Shown: positions 26,816-38,593, counted from the first letter of the stretch. The stretch: 64,000 bases of DNA from Siphonodentalium dalli (GCA_032622095.1 CP136062.1:53611849-53675848), one strand, 5' to 3'. Notes: generated by a model from the letters alone, not told the origin. Numbers and translations are program-made.

Positions 26816-26903
26816 AAAAAAATTCATAGTTTTGCCAATTTCAAGCTAGTTTAATACTTTATACTAAATTATAGCATGGTCAGGGCATAATCTGGCCTAT
26901 CGA

Positions 26904-27629
26904 GTAGACGTTCCTTCAGTGTGCACAACAAATATTTGGTCCCAACGAAGCAGGCTAAAATCCTGAAATTTGTCAATTTTACTTTGAGTGTGAATAAAAT
27001 ATTCATTTAAACTTCCAAAATTGGTTGAAATATGCTCAACAACATTCAGTTGAATGGTGACATTATTTATAGTCACCGACTAACTTCCACGATGAATCAA
27101 ATTTGTTTTTATTGGTGACAATTATGTCGCGAATCATAAAATATGGTAGACGTTCCTTCAGTGTGCACAACAAATATTTGGTCCCAACGAAGCAGGCTAA
27201 AATCCTGAAATTTGTCAATTTTACTTTGAGTGTGAATAAAATATTCATTTAAACTTCCAAAATTGGTTGAAATATGCTCAACAACATTCAGTTGAATGGT
27301 GACATTATTTATAGTCACCGACTAACTTCCACGATGAATCAAATTTGTTTTTATTGGTGACAATTATGTCGCGAGTCATAAAATATGGTAGACGTTCCTT
27401 CAGTGTGCACAACAAATATTTGGTCCCAACGAAGCAGGCTAAAATCCTGAAATTTGTCAATTTTACTTTGAGTGTGAATAAAATATTCATTTAAACTTCC
27501 AAAATTGGTTGAAATATGCTCAACAACATTCAGTTGAATGGTGACATTATTTATAGTCACCGACTAACTTCCACGATGAATCAAATTTGTTTTTATTGGT
27601 GACAATTATGTCGCGAGTCATAAAAATGT
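26904..27629 (+). repeat. Three tandem 242-bp copies
   Basis: Units begin 'gtagacgttccttcagtgtg' at 26904, 27146 and 27388, a spacing of exactly 242. The copies look almost identical; a visible difference is gcgaatc against gcgagtc. This near-identity implies recent expansion. The flanks also repeat: 'gccaatttcaagctagt' plus 'agcatggtcagggcat' lies on the left (about 26838-26890) and again on the right (about 27660-27697). Confidence 0.95.
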
Positions 27630-27782
27630 AAATTTTCTGACGAAAAAAAATTCATTGTTTCGCCAATTTCAAGCTAGTATTAAGCATGGTCAGGGCATTA
27701 CATATAATGATTAAGATTGCTAAAGAACTGGAATAATGAAATGGGAAACTTCTACTGAATTCTGGTAAGGATTGAGGAGCGG

Positions 27783-28034
27783 ATGCTAGAGGCCCCCACC
27801 CCCATGGAATACGGAATACCACTTAACACAGAAGTTGGAATACGGAATACCAGTTAACAGCCATATGGAATACATAAAAATATATGAAAACTTCATTTTT
27901 TGGAAGGTCGGCGTACGAATACCGGTATTTTTGGAATACCGAATACCTCCTAACAGAGGGGCCGGAATACGGCGTACCTCATAACAGGGCATGGAATACG
28001 GCGTACGAAAAAGGGGGGTGGGGGCCTCATGCTA
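27783..28034 (+). mobile_element. 240-bp MITE with 15-bp TIRs and ATGCTA target duplication
   Basis: Terminal inverted repeats GAGGCCCCCACCCCC (27789-27803) and its exact complement (28014-28028) enclose an interior made of several 'ggaatacggaatacc' and 'ggaatacggcgtac' subrepeats. The direct repeat ATGCTA lies immediately outside both ends (27783-27788 and 28029-28034). It has no coding capacity. The superfamily is not obvious: a 6-bp duplication fits no single common class and could be a worn 8-bp one. Confidence 0.75.
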
Positions 28035-28077
28035 TGGAGCCTCCCAATATATTGTCTGCTCCACATCTCAATAGAAT

Positions 28078-28240
28078 TCAACAACATTCAGTTGAATGGT
28101 GACATTATTTATAGTCACCGACTAACTTCCACGATGAATCAAATTTGTTTTTATTGGTGACAATTATGTCGCGAGTCATAAAAATGTTAATTTTCTGAAG
28201 AAAAAAAATTCATTGCTTTGCCAATTTCAAGCTAGTTATA
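28078..28240 (+). repeat. Partial fourth copy of the 242-bp unit
   Basis: From 'caacattcagttgaatggtg' the sequence follows the second half of the 242-bp unit through 'gtcgcgagtcataaaaatg'. It continues into the same right flank ('gccaatttcaagctagtt'). It therefore duplicates the right edge of the array, on the far side of the 240-bp MITE. Confidence 0.85.
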
Positions 28241-28504
28241 GCGAACATGGGAACCACGGTACAATTTATGCCATTTAGGCACACTTCAGAGTGAAATCTG
28301 GGCTTATATTTCGGCGAGAATCCAAATCTAGATTCTCGCAAATTACCCTGGATTCTCGTGAAAAAGTATATATGGATTCTCGCAAAATCAGATGAAATAT
28401 ATGCCCTGGAAATATAGCAAATCGTTTAATGCTTTAGAATTTTGTTTTCGGAGATTTATATATATGTTTAAAGACATAGTATGGACTTTTTCGAGAGCGA
28501 GAAA

Positions 28505-28865
28505 TTGATAAGTTAGTGCTCAGGCACTTTTCCAACGTAGGGAATGTTATCATTCTACTAACATCACTGAAAATTTCCAAAAAGATCTACCACACCACTT
28601 CATATAGAACATCGTCTGAACTACTCCAAATTGTAAATATTTACATCTCGATTCGGGGCGCAACTATCGGCTGTAATTAAACAAAAATCATTTTGCCATC
28701 GAGAGTCATTGCATTTAACTAATATATAAGAATGACGTTGTGTAACATCCATTTGGATTAATATTCGTAACAAATAACTACTTTGAGAAAGATTATTCTT
28801 AATTTCTATTTATTTGATCACTCTGCCCGGTGTCTGCCGGAGTGTTTCACATCACTTTAATCAAG
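28505..28865 (+). repeat. Diverged dispersed repeat, copy 2 (partner at 930-1290)
   Basis: Same ordered blocks as 930-1290, with numerous substitutions. No coding frame. Confidence 0.6.
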
Positions 28866-28972
28866 GAAGACTGTTAAGAAAAACTGCATTTCAGGACCAC
28901 CAAAAAACTTTCCTTTTTAGGGCCACACATCTTCCAAATATGTATTTCTTCCATTTTGCTATCAAAGACCGA

Positions 28973-29590
28973 AAAATGTCGTTAAACTAGAGATCCAAAT
29001 ACCGCCTAAGGGCCCCTCTATCTTGAGATATTAAAGACCGAAAAATGTCGTTAAACTAGAGATCCAAATACCCCCTAAGGGCCCCTCTATCTTGAGATAT
29101 TAAAGACCGAAAAATGTCGTTAAACTATAAAGACCGAAAAATGTCGTTAAACTAGAGATCCAAATACCCCCTATATCTTGAGATATTATAAAGACCGAAA
29201 AATGTCATTAAACTATTAATTGTTGTTGCTGTTGTTTATTAGGGTTTATCGTCATTCTAGCCGCTAGGCCACACACGACGTTGTCAATTTTACGGGTGGA
29301 GGAAAGACCACGCAGAGGCTCAATTTTACCGGGAAGTTGTTCCACTGCGTGTAGAAACCACCGACCCCCGGAAAGCAATTGACAAACTTGCCCAGATACA
29401 CGATTCCGGTCACCCTCCCTATGGTGGGGTTCGAACCAGCTTCGTCAGCGCTGGACGGCCTGGGACGACGTAAATACACCTGGCACTCTACCGACTGGAC
29501 CACCGGGGGCCCCGATTAAACTGTTAAAGACCGAAAATGTCGTTAAATTACAAAGACCGAAAAATGTCGTTAAACTAGAGATCCAAACAT
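28973..29590 (+). repeat. Minisatellite, 60-69-bp units, interrupted by a SINE
   Basis: 'aaagaccgaaaaatgtcgtt' or close variants start at 28973, 29033, 29102, 29129, 29190, 29526 and 29551. Full units continue 'aaactagagatccaaatac', then 'ctaagggcccctctatcttg'. The units at 29102 and 29526 are cut short. The series is split at 29220-29514 by a SINE. A worn unit ('aaagaacgaaatatgtcgtt') reappears at about 31540, beyond the core-repeat element. Confidence 0.85.
29207..29527 (-). mobile_element. tRNA-derived SINE with target-site duplication
   Basis: On the minus strand the ~295-bp element starts GGGGCCCCCGGTGGTCCAG. It contains an RNA polymerase III A-box-like sequence (TGGTCCAGTCGGTAGAGTGCC region, 29482-29502) and a near-consensus B box, GGTTCGAACCCC (29426-29437), about 65 bases downstream. 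It ends in an A/C-rich tail (AATAAACAACAGCAACAAC). It is bracketed by a 13-bp direct repeat with one mismatch, ATTAAACTATTAA (29207-29219) and ATTAAACTGTTAA (29515-29527). The head is tRNA-like; the body was not matched to a known LINE tail. It would rely on a LINE for copying. An open frame of 79 codons across it is incidental. Confidence 0.85.
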
Positions 29591-29605
29591 CCCCACCCCT
29601 ATTTT

Positions 29606-31511
29606 TAGCTCAACTTTACTTTGTAAAGTTTGAGCTATTGACATGGCTTTGTCGTCCGTGTGTATGTATGTACGTAAGGCGTCAACAATGCAGGCTACAG
29701 GTCGTACCTTTGGTCGGATCATTATGAAATTTGTCATAGCTGTTGACATCAACATTTAGACCAGAATAATTAATTTTGGGATCATTCGGGAAAAAAAACA
29801 TGGCCGCCAGTGGCCATCTTGGATTTCAAAATTTAATCCATTAGCACGGGCTGCAGGTCGTACTGTTTGTCTGATCATCATGAAATTTGTCAAGAATGTT
29901 AATAATGACATGTAGATGGGAACGAGTCATTTTGGGGTCATTCGGCCAAAAAACATGGCCGCCAGCAGCCATTTTGGATTTTACTCTTTATATGACTAAA
30001 TCTTTAGCACGGGCTACGGGTCGTACCTTTAGTCTGATCATCATAAAATTTGTCTTGGCTGTTGAAATTGGAATTTCGATGGGAACGAGTCATTTTGGGG
30101 TCATTCGGACAAAAAACATGGCCGCCAGTGGCCATCTTGGATTAAAAAATTTAATCCATTAGCACGGGCCACAGGTCGTACCTTTAGTCTGATCATCATG
30201 AAATTTGTCATGGATGATAATATTGACATGTAGATGGGAATGAGTAATTTTGGGGTTATTCGGCCAAAAAACATGGCCGCCAGCAGCCATCTTGGATTTT
30301 ACTCTTTGTATGACTAAATTCTTTAGCACGGGCTGTCGGTCGTACCTTCAGTCTGACCAACATGAAAATTGTCATGGATATTAACAATGACATGTAGATG
30401 GGAACGAGTAATTTTGGAGTCATTCGACCCAAAAAATGGCCACCAGCAGCCATCTTGGATTTTACTCTTTGTATGACTAAATTCTTTAGCACGGGCTACA
30501 GGTCGTACTTTTAGTCTGATCATCATAAAATTTGTCAAAAATGTTAATAATGACATGTAGATGGGAACGAGTCATTTTGGGGTTATTCGGTCAATAAACA
30601 TGGCCGCCAGCAGCCATCTTGGATTTTACTCTTTGTATGACTAAATCCTTTAGCACAGGCTACAGGTCGTACCTTTAGTCTGATCATCATAAAATTTGTC
30701 ATGGCTGTTGAAATTGGAATGTAGATGGGAACGAGTCATTTTGGGGTCATTCAGACAAAAAACATAGCCGCCAGTGGCCATCTTGGATTTCAAAATTTAA
30801 TCCATTAGCACGGTCCACAGGTCGTACTGTTCGTCTGATCATCATGAAATTTGTCATGGATGATAATATTGACATGTAGATGGGAACGAGTAATTTTGGG
30901 GTTATTCGGCCAAAAAACATTGCCGCCAGCAGCCATCTTGGATTTTACTCTTTGTATGACTAAATTCTTTAGAACGGGCTACAGGTCGTACTTTCAGTCT
31001 GATCATCATAAAATTTGTCAAGAATGTTAATAATGACATGTAGATGGGAACGAGTCATTTTGGGATCATTTGACCCAAAAACATGGCCGCCAGCAGCCAT
31101 CTTGGATTTTACTCTTTGTATGACTAAATTCTTTATCACAGGCTACAGGTCGTACTTTTAGTCTGATCATTATAAAATTTGTCAAGAATGTTAATAATGA
31201 CATGTAGATGGGAACGAGTCATTATTGGGATCATTTGACCCAAAAACATGGCCGCCAGCAGCCATCTTGGATTTTATTCTTTGTATGACTAAATCCTTTA
31301 GCACGGGCTACAGGTCGTACCTTTAGTCTGATCATCATGAAATTTTTCATGGCTGTTGAAATTGGAATGTAGATGAGAATGAGTCATTTTGGGGACATTC
31401 CGACAAAAAAAACATGGCTGCCAGCGGCCATCTTGGATTTCCAAATTCAATTCTAAATCTTTCCATTCATTGCTCATCACACAAATTTAACTTCTTCTCA
31501 AAGTTGAGCTA
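29606..31511 (+). mobile_element. Pearl-like element: short inverted ends around 11 tandem ~160-bp core repeats
   Basis: The ends are TAGCTCAACTTT (29606) and AAAGTTGAGCTA (to 31511), an exact 12-bp inverted pair. The left end extends into a near-palindrome to 29636. Between them the mark 'gtcgtac' recurs at 29701, 29857, 30020, 30175, 30339, 30502, 30666, 30821, 30985, 31149 and 31314. Units contain 'tgatcatcatgaaatttgtc', 'gggaacgagtcattttgggg' and 'catggccgccag', then 'ccatcttgga'. Two unit lengths occur, 155-156 and 163-165 bp. There is no coding capacity. From memory, bivalve 'pearl' elements have this plan (conserved flanks around ~160-bp core repeats); sequence identity to them is not tested. 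Confidence 0.75.
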
Positions 31512-34500
31512 CAGTGTCATTGACACTTTCATTTGAGACATTAAAGAACGAAATATGTCGTTTCACCATTAATGATCATTAATACATAATTTGTGTTTAT
31601 GAAAGTCTGGTACAGAGCAGTTTGTTTCCAGTACATATTCATTGGAACGTAAACAATTATTCTCTGACAGAAATCATGTTAATATTGGTTTCCTCGACTC
31701 ACATATCTCTCACTGCTTAATACTTATAATTAAAACAAATGTTCTGTGTTTTGTGTCACTTCTTAATAGCATTCTGTATTCTGCTATTGAAAAGAAAAAC
31801 AGTTGTAGTATACCTTAAAGGTATGAAGGCCTTTGGTGGGTATCATGTGAACATATTTCCACCTGTCAAAAACCGCTACAAACGAAATAATATTCAAATA
31901 TAGACAGACTTTGTTAATATACAAATGAGAAATATCTCATAAACATTATGTTATAGTCGTAAATTTGCCGACTGTTATGTAAACAAAGCATAAAAAGTTA
32001 CTTTCCTGGTGTTTCTTTATATTATGATGGTAAACATAAAGAGCGTTCTTTGTTGCTCAATTCCTTATTTGGAAATAATAAAGAGCGTTTATACCATTTG
32101 TGTGTGATTAGCCAGTAGCATTATGCTGCCTTCTATAACACAATCAGACTCTTATTTAGGTAAAATATAGTAGGTCTTTATGTAAGCATGATGTTTAAGG
32201 GATAGTGATCGTATATTTGAACCAAAATGTATGCGTTTTAATATTTATCTGTTTACGGTGTTTGGAACAAATATTTTCGACAACTAAACCCTCTCGTCCC
32301 TTTAATATAATTAATATAACATCCCTCATCCAATAATCTCCAAATTGCATATCTAATCTACACGTCACACCGCCCCTCATCATTTGCCAATTGTACACCC
32401 TTTTTTGCTGCTTCTGCTGCAACTGCTCAATTTCTTTAAAAATTATTGAAAAAATGGCCCTCCGGCCTGCGACATTTACCTCTGATTTTGTTTTTTCGAT
32501 CATCGGTCCACACCAAAATTGAGCACACGTCCCTATATAATATACCTATTTAAACCGAGTATAGACGGTGGTGTAATAGAACAACCATTAATTTAACCGT
32601 AACCGTAGCATATTTCCACGTATACGTGTACGTTTTCACGACAAATCCCCGCTGATCTGTTATTAATGAACCAAACAATTAAATGTCAACACACTTTGGC
32701 CCGCCAATGCTACAGTGTATAAACGTAACGGGGCAAATATGCATATTATATTGACAGCTAACGAGAACATTCATCACCAACAATCTGCTCACCCCTTTCA
32801 GTCCATACGATAGAAACTAAACGATTTGTTACTTCTAATTACCCGTACTTAATTACACTACTTGCGTGTTAATAAAGTACGACCCCCCCCCAATCACAAC
32901 TAAAGTTGAAACATGGGATTTAGAACATTAATATTCACTCTTACACAGTTCAAGGTGTGTCTTGTGTAATCGTATGTCAATTGTAACGTTGTGAAACCGC
33001 AACCGAACTGAATTATTCTATTGCTAAATAGTTCATGGGTGACCTGATGCATGCATCTTAGTTTTCTTGTAGGAAATATTGGATAACTAAACAAAATTAA
33101 TGGGCAACCAATAAATACCTTGGCTGTAAGAATGGGCGTGCGACATAGAAATGGAGACGTGACGTTCGGAGCTTTGACGGGTATTGGATTTCTCAGACAT
33201 AAAGCACACCGCTCAGCGCGTGGGACAGAAGCCACACATTTTGATTTGGATAAAATCCACATGCAAGGGAATATTCTCTTAGGATCTCCGCCTTAGTGCC
33301 TCGTGATAGAGCTAATTATAATCAATCGATTCTGCAGGTAATGGTACTATTAATCCACATCCATATATATATCTACAACAACCACCCAAAAGGGGTTTGC
33401 AAAAATACATCTTACATGTATTAAAGCCACATGGCGGTTTGCGCTCTAAAATGACTTGTCGCCTGTTTTTGCCACCGGAAGGCTACAAAAAATAATAATG
33501 TACCACTTTTATGTGCACAACGAAAATCCCTTATTTATAAGGGTCACTTCAAAGATGTTTGAACTGCATATTTCTTACTTGAGATGATCGTGTTCATCCC
33601 CGTGTCTAGTTACTTGCGCCAGTCTATGCTAGACGCAAGTAATGTTTTCGGTCCGGATCTCTGTTTATTTGTCTGTTTATTTGTCCTTCCGCGAATATGT
33701 CACGTCATGCCGGAAGTACATAATGTAAAGAATGCACATGCGCTAATATGAAACGGTTGCACCAATTGTAAATTAAATCCACGTATATACTTAAATTGCA
33801 TTGTTATCTGGTTTTATTTTGGTAATAAATCGTTCATAAAAGAGCAATATTGAAAGATTACTTTCTAGAAACCGATAAAGACGCCATGACGTCACGACGC
33901 ACATCAGGACGTCACAGGGCGCGCAAAACACCAGGCATGATTGCGTCGATGTCCAGACAGCTGAGACTCGCATTACATGCACGGGCAGGCTAAACCGATC
34001 CATCTGCCATCATTTTTGTTTTTCGCAGAGACAGTCGTTGTCGTAACGTTTTATACATAAATGCATACCAGTCTCAGTCGGCGCGAGATTGAAATGTTGC
34101 CGTAAATAATCGCCGTCTGCTTCAATTCATAACTATTTTTCTTCCGAAGTTCTGATAAAGTCATTCTTTTATCACAAGCACGAAACTGCAATAAATTTTA
34201 TCATCGGTCACATATTGATTTTAGTATTAAACAAGGACCGAGAGAACTGTACATTATGCTTGTTTGATCGATGAACGGAAGAAAATGAACTTACACAAAA
34301 TATCAACACGTGTGCATTTATGTAAAAAACACTACGACAGTTACCACTGTCACGTGACACTACGCGAGACTGCTGTGCATTTATATACACAGAAATGCAC
34401 ACGGTGTACATCAATGTATAAAACATTTCCGAAAGATCATGGTGCATATTTATAAACCATGTCCGGCCAAACAGTCGAGCGCATGGTTCTGAAAAATGTG

Positions 34501-35056
34501 AATGTGGAAACATGGATTATTAAAATGCCTTATTTATTAACTGGGAAAACAATCTTTATCATTCTCAACGTAATAGACATTTTTATGATTTGTTTCCGCA
34601 GACTGTAGATCAGTCGCTAAGGGCATATTCACATTTACACACGTTTAGTCAAAGACTAACGTGTCTTTTATTTAATTGTGTCGGTAATTGATCTAATTCT
34701 GGTTACGCCGTTGGGCGCGATCGTTGGCGTTTTTTTAGTTGGAATTGTATGTGTTTAAGGGAACGATCGAGAACACATGACACCGCTCTTCTGAATAGAT
34801 AATATAGAATATGCCCAATAGCGGATTGAGAAAATTCGTGGCAAGAGTAGATATAAGCAAAATTCAGCTGTAACTTTATACAGTCAATGATTTAAAATAT
34901 CCATGACAATAACGCGAATTCCCCAGAGTATGTTTTCCGGAACATATATACCCGGAGACTAGTTCGGGTTGGGTGCTACACGGTGTACACGCTGGCTGTT
35001 GTAAAGGATAGGAAAGGATCGGATAGGATAGGATAGCTTTATTCACAATATACACA
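31512..35056. other. Intergenic sequence, no gene supported
   Basis: Contains a worn minisatellite unit near 31540 and otherwise AT-rich DNA. Two minus-strand open frames (32195-32503, 102 codons; 32900-33262, 120 codons) have no recognisable domain and are left uncalled. Just before the LTR element lies an impure 'ggatagga' repeat (about 35005-35036). Confidence 0.4.
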
Positions 35057-36212
35057 TGTGGCGGTGATATATTTACATGTATAGGTAAATAATGCATCAA
35101 ATGTAGGATTTTAATAATATCTGCATGTGCATGTCTTACTAACTCTTTAACACTTAATTAGTCCGTAATTAATCTTAACTGCACTTCACTATCCCTCATA
35201 AACAAATCGTATTGCTTTAATATTTAGTTTCGCGCTAAAACCTAAGTCAGCCCAATACTTTTAATTGGGATGGATTGGTTTAACCGCGAAATGTCAGTTG
35301 GTTTTCATTGTTGAAATCTAGGTGCTGTGTTTTTCAACAAACTCTAATAAACAGTTAAATAATGGAACAAAGTTCTATTATTGTTTGCTAAAAGTATTCT
35401 ACAATACAAGGAGACATCCAGACTCAAAACTCATCGTTTAGGTATGTTCAATGTACTTTTATGTTCGTTTCAATGTTATATATTTTAACCCATTTTTCCT
35501 ATTGTCGTCAATAGAGATCCACTTGTGATTCTCCATAATTGGAATATGTCCGTTTTATAATTATGGATAGTTCACTTTATAATATGGTAAACTATAATTA
35601 ATTCTCATTTAATTGTATATTTATAGTTATAACATATTCATCTATACTTTGTGTTTGTGAAACTTCAAGTAGTAGTTTGTAGAAAGTCTCTGACAGGAGC
35701 ATTAATATATCCCTTATGTGTGTATAGGTTATTCTATATAACTAGTAGTATGATTGTGTAAGGGTGTATTATGTCTGTATGTTGGGAGGTATACCTCTTC
35801 CCTTAACTTAGAAATTAGGACTTGTTTATTTATGTTTGTAGAGTCGACATAGACATATCTACATCTACACATCTACCTATATGAACATGTACGAGATTAA
35901 ATGCTATAGATGGGACCATCTATAGTTGGCAGATCGATGATTGTGTATTGTTGGATCGAGTTGAGAATGTGATGAGTTTATTGATGAAAATATAAGAGAT
36001 CTAAAGTAATGTATTGAACTTTAATTGCCCCAGCACCTATTGTTCACTTAGAGAGCACCTGCCCAACAAATGAGGACTATTAAGCTGAGAGTTGGAAAGA
36101 AAGGCGTAGACTATATATATAATGTTATTTGAACCTTGAGATAAATATATATAATTCCATGGAACTATCTCGTGAATAATAACTGAGTTAGCCGGACATC
36201 CGTGGAGTTATA
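35057..36212 (+). repeat. 5' LTR
   Basis: Starts TGTGGCGGTGATATATTTAC and ends at GGAGTTATA just before the primer binding site. It is 1156 bp and matches 43889-45044 wherever compared. AATAAA at 35346-35351 is a possible polyadenylation signal, and TATA-rich stretches near 36110-36125 could serve promoter function, though neither role is proven. The usual terminal CA is not evident at the 3' edge, so the last few bases are uncertain. Confidence 0.95.
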
Positions 36213-36213
36213 T

Positions 36214-36229
36214 TGGCGCCCCGTGGTAG
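36214..36229 (+). promoter_or_regulatory. Putative primer binding site
   Basis: TGGCGCCCCGTGGTAG lies one or two bases after the 5' LTR. It starts with the TGG needed to pair with a tRNA 3' CCA end. The first eight bases match the lysine-tRNA type of primer site, but the continuation does not, so the primer tRNA is not assigned. Confidence 0.7.
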
Positions 36230-37436
36230 AACCTTGTTTACGCCGATGTGATGTATTTTATTCAAACAATCAAGTTCGGTTGATTTGTGTGTTGGATTCG
36301 AAGTGTAACGTTATATTTGGGAACTCCAGCCCAAATGTTTATCTGTGTCAGATTGTGTTGTCGGTGAACTTCCGGTTTCAAAACGAGTGTGTTTTGGTAA
36401 GATTTCTGTGAAGAAAACTGCTTCAAAATGCCAGTATTTCGACTGACATTGGTTTTGTGGTAAAAGGATCTATGCGTAGTAAGTTGTAGAACGTTGGAGT
36501 GGAACGGGAGCGTGTAGGAACAATTTGGAGAGCGTGACTTTGCGAAGGAAATGAGCTTCGGTAAAATTAGATTTTCTGTTGTGACCGACTTGCGTGAGGA
36601 ACTTTCTGTGTTAAAACTGAATTAAATACTCTTTCACGTATCCTAACTGCCAGGAATACGTTGGTGATTGAACGGTGAACTGTGTGGATAATTTGCAGCA
36701 TTTAGATAGACTTATCTGTGTTATTTATGAACTCAATATGTGTAGCTATTTTTAGAACGGAAATCCCGTGACGTCAAGAGGTCAAATTTGCAATTTAGTG
36801 CATTTCCGCATACGTCATTTTCAGGTGTTTTTTGTGTAAACAATATCTGAGAAAGCTCGTATCTTGTATTATGGCCATATAAAACTTAACTTTAGTTATA
36901 AATAGGCATAGTCTGGATGTAAATTTAGGCATCAATATAGGAAATAAATAGGTTTATAAGATATAAATCTAAATTCCCTAAAGTTTAAGATATTAGTCAA
37001 ATTTGTACTTTGGCCAAATCTTAACCCCTTGCTGCCAAAACTTTTTTTTCTGTCGTAAATTTTCTATAAATTTATTTTTTGTTGTTATAACCTAGCTGTG
37101 ATACATTTTCTTAGTCCCCCTGCACTAATTGTTACTAACCACTGAACTATGTTGTATGTTTACTAAATTTAACTTGTACGACGTTGTAGGAAGTCAATCG
37201 TCTTACGGTATTCTCCCCCATCGTTAATTGCGGTGAGTCATATATTGAAATATTTAATTATTAATTTAATATGATATTTCAGGTTTACTATTTCTCCTGA
37301 GAGTTAATTGGTAATTACATTATTACACATTTTCAGCTGAAATAACAAATTTTCAGTGACGTCGATATTTAATTTTTTCGAAATTAAATATTTCTTAATT
37401 TTCATTTTTATTCTGATTATTTAATTTGAATACAAA
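36230..37436 (+). other. Retrotransposon 5' leader (untranslated)
   Basis: A 1.2-kb leader between the primer binding site and the gag ATG, with no long frame. It probably carries packaging and translation signals, but none is recognisable by eye. Confidence 0.6.
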
Positions 37437-38593
37437 ATGCCAGGTGAGGCGGAAGCTACAGATCCAGACAAAACATTGTCAAATATTATGGAAGGTTTCC
37501 AAAAATTGGGTTTTAACCCTAATGTTGACTCTTCTGAAGATTTTCAGAAATGGTTTCAGGCTATACAGGTTAAACCAAAGGTTGAAACCAAAAGTAATCC
37601 AGATCATATGGAACATCAGTATCGTGATGAACGTCGGGAACGACCGATTGTGGTAAAGAATCCCCCACATATAACACAATTTTCAGGGGACCAGAAGTCT
37701 GACACGACATATAATATGTGGAAGTTTGAGGTTGAGTGTATGATGGAATCAAATTTTTCAGGGACAGAAATTTGTTTGCCATCCGGAAATCGTTGAGAGG
37801 TGAAGCGGCACGAGTTTTGATGACGTTAGGGAAAGATGTTAATATTCGCACAATCTTAGACAAATTTCAGCATCTATATGGTGATATTCAATCTGATGAG
37901 AGTTTAATAGGAAATTTTTTCAGTGCGACACAAGGACAGTCTGAGTCAGTCGTAGAATGGGGAACACGTCTTGAGGAACTTTTCTCTAAGACGACAACTT
38001 TGAAACACATGGTTCCCAACACAGTTGACGATTTACTAAAAAATCGATTTTATGAAGGTTTGCATCAAGATTTGAAAGATCTTTCTGCATATCGGCTGAA
38101 GGAATGCAAATCATTTAATGAATTTCTTTCTTCACTCAGGTTGATAGAGAAAGAACATACTAAACCTAAATCTTCTGTTGCAGGTGCATGCAAAGCTTCT
38201 GTTTCTGTTTCAGATGGTGACAAACTTGACACTATCATGAAACAAATTTCTGAACTTACACAGAAAGTTCACAGACTTGAAAATAAGTCTGCTTCATCTA
38301 GTGATGCTGCATTTAATCATGACAGACAATATGATAGAGGCTCTGGTAGAGGATATCGTGGTGGACGAGGCAGAGGTTTTAATCCACAGCGAAATGGCAG
38401 ATATAATGCTGCAGATGATTCTCATCGAGAACAAGACAGTAGTTATACATCTAACTATAATAATAATAATGAAAGACTTACTCCACAGCTACCAAAATGC
38501 TATGGCTGTAATGAATTTCATAAACCTCCATTTTGTAGGAAGTCCAGAGGCGCTCCTTCCAGAGGGCGTGGTTATATAGAAGGAAAAAACTAG
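37437..38593 (+). pseudogene. gag: gag (capsid/nucleocapsid) with an internal -1 break
   Basis: Structural protein of the Ty3/gypsy element. The ATG at 37437 opens a frame that stops at 37794-37796. The -1 frame is open across the same point and continues to TAG at 38591-38593. The second part starts with AIRKSLRGEAARVLM, a conserved capsid run in gypsy Gag proteins. It ends with an RGG-rich stretch and a zinc knuckle, C-x2-C-x3-H-x4-C (38498-38535), one residue shorter than the usual C-x2-C-x4-H-x4-C. The break coincides with A AAT TTT T (37751-37758): a lost T in the run, a base-calling error, or a second slippery site could explain it. With near-identical LTRs the defect must be very recent if real. 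Confidence 0.85.

Noticed and set aside
29426-29502. Functional tRNA gene
   Set aside because: A and B boxes are present, but no cloverleaf with an anticodon arm can be drawn. The tail and 13-bp target duplication identify a SINE.
32195-33262. Minus-strand frames of 102 and 120 codons
   Set aside because: No domain, repeat or splice pattern supports them. The Gln/Lys run in the first is short.
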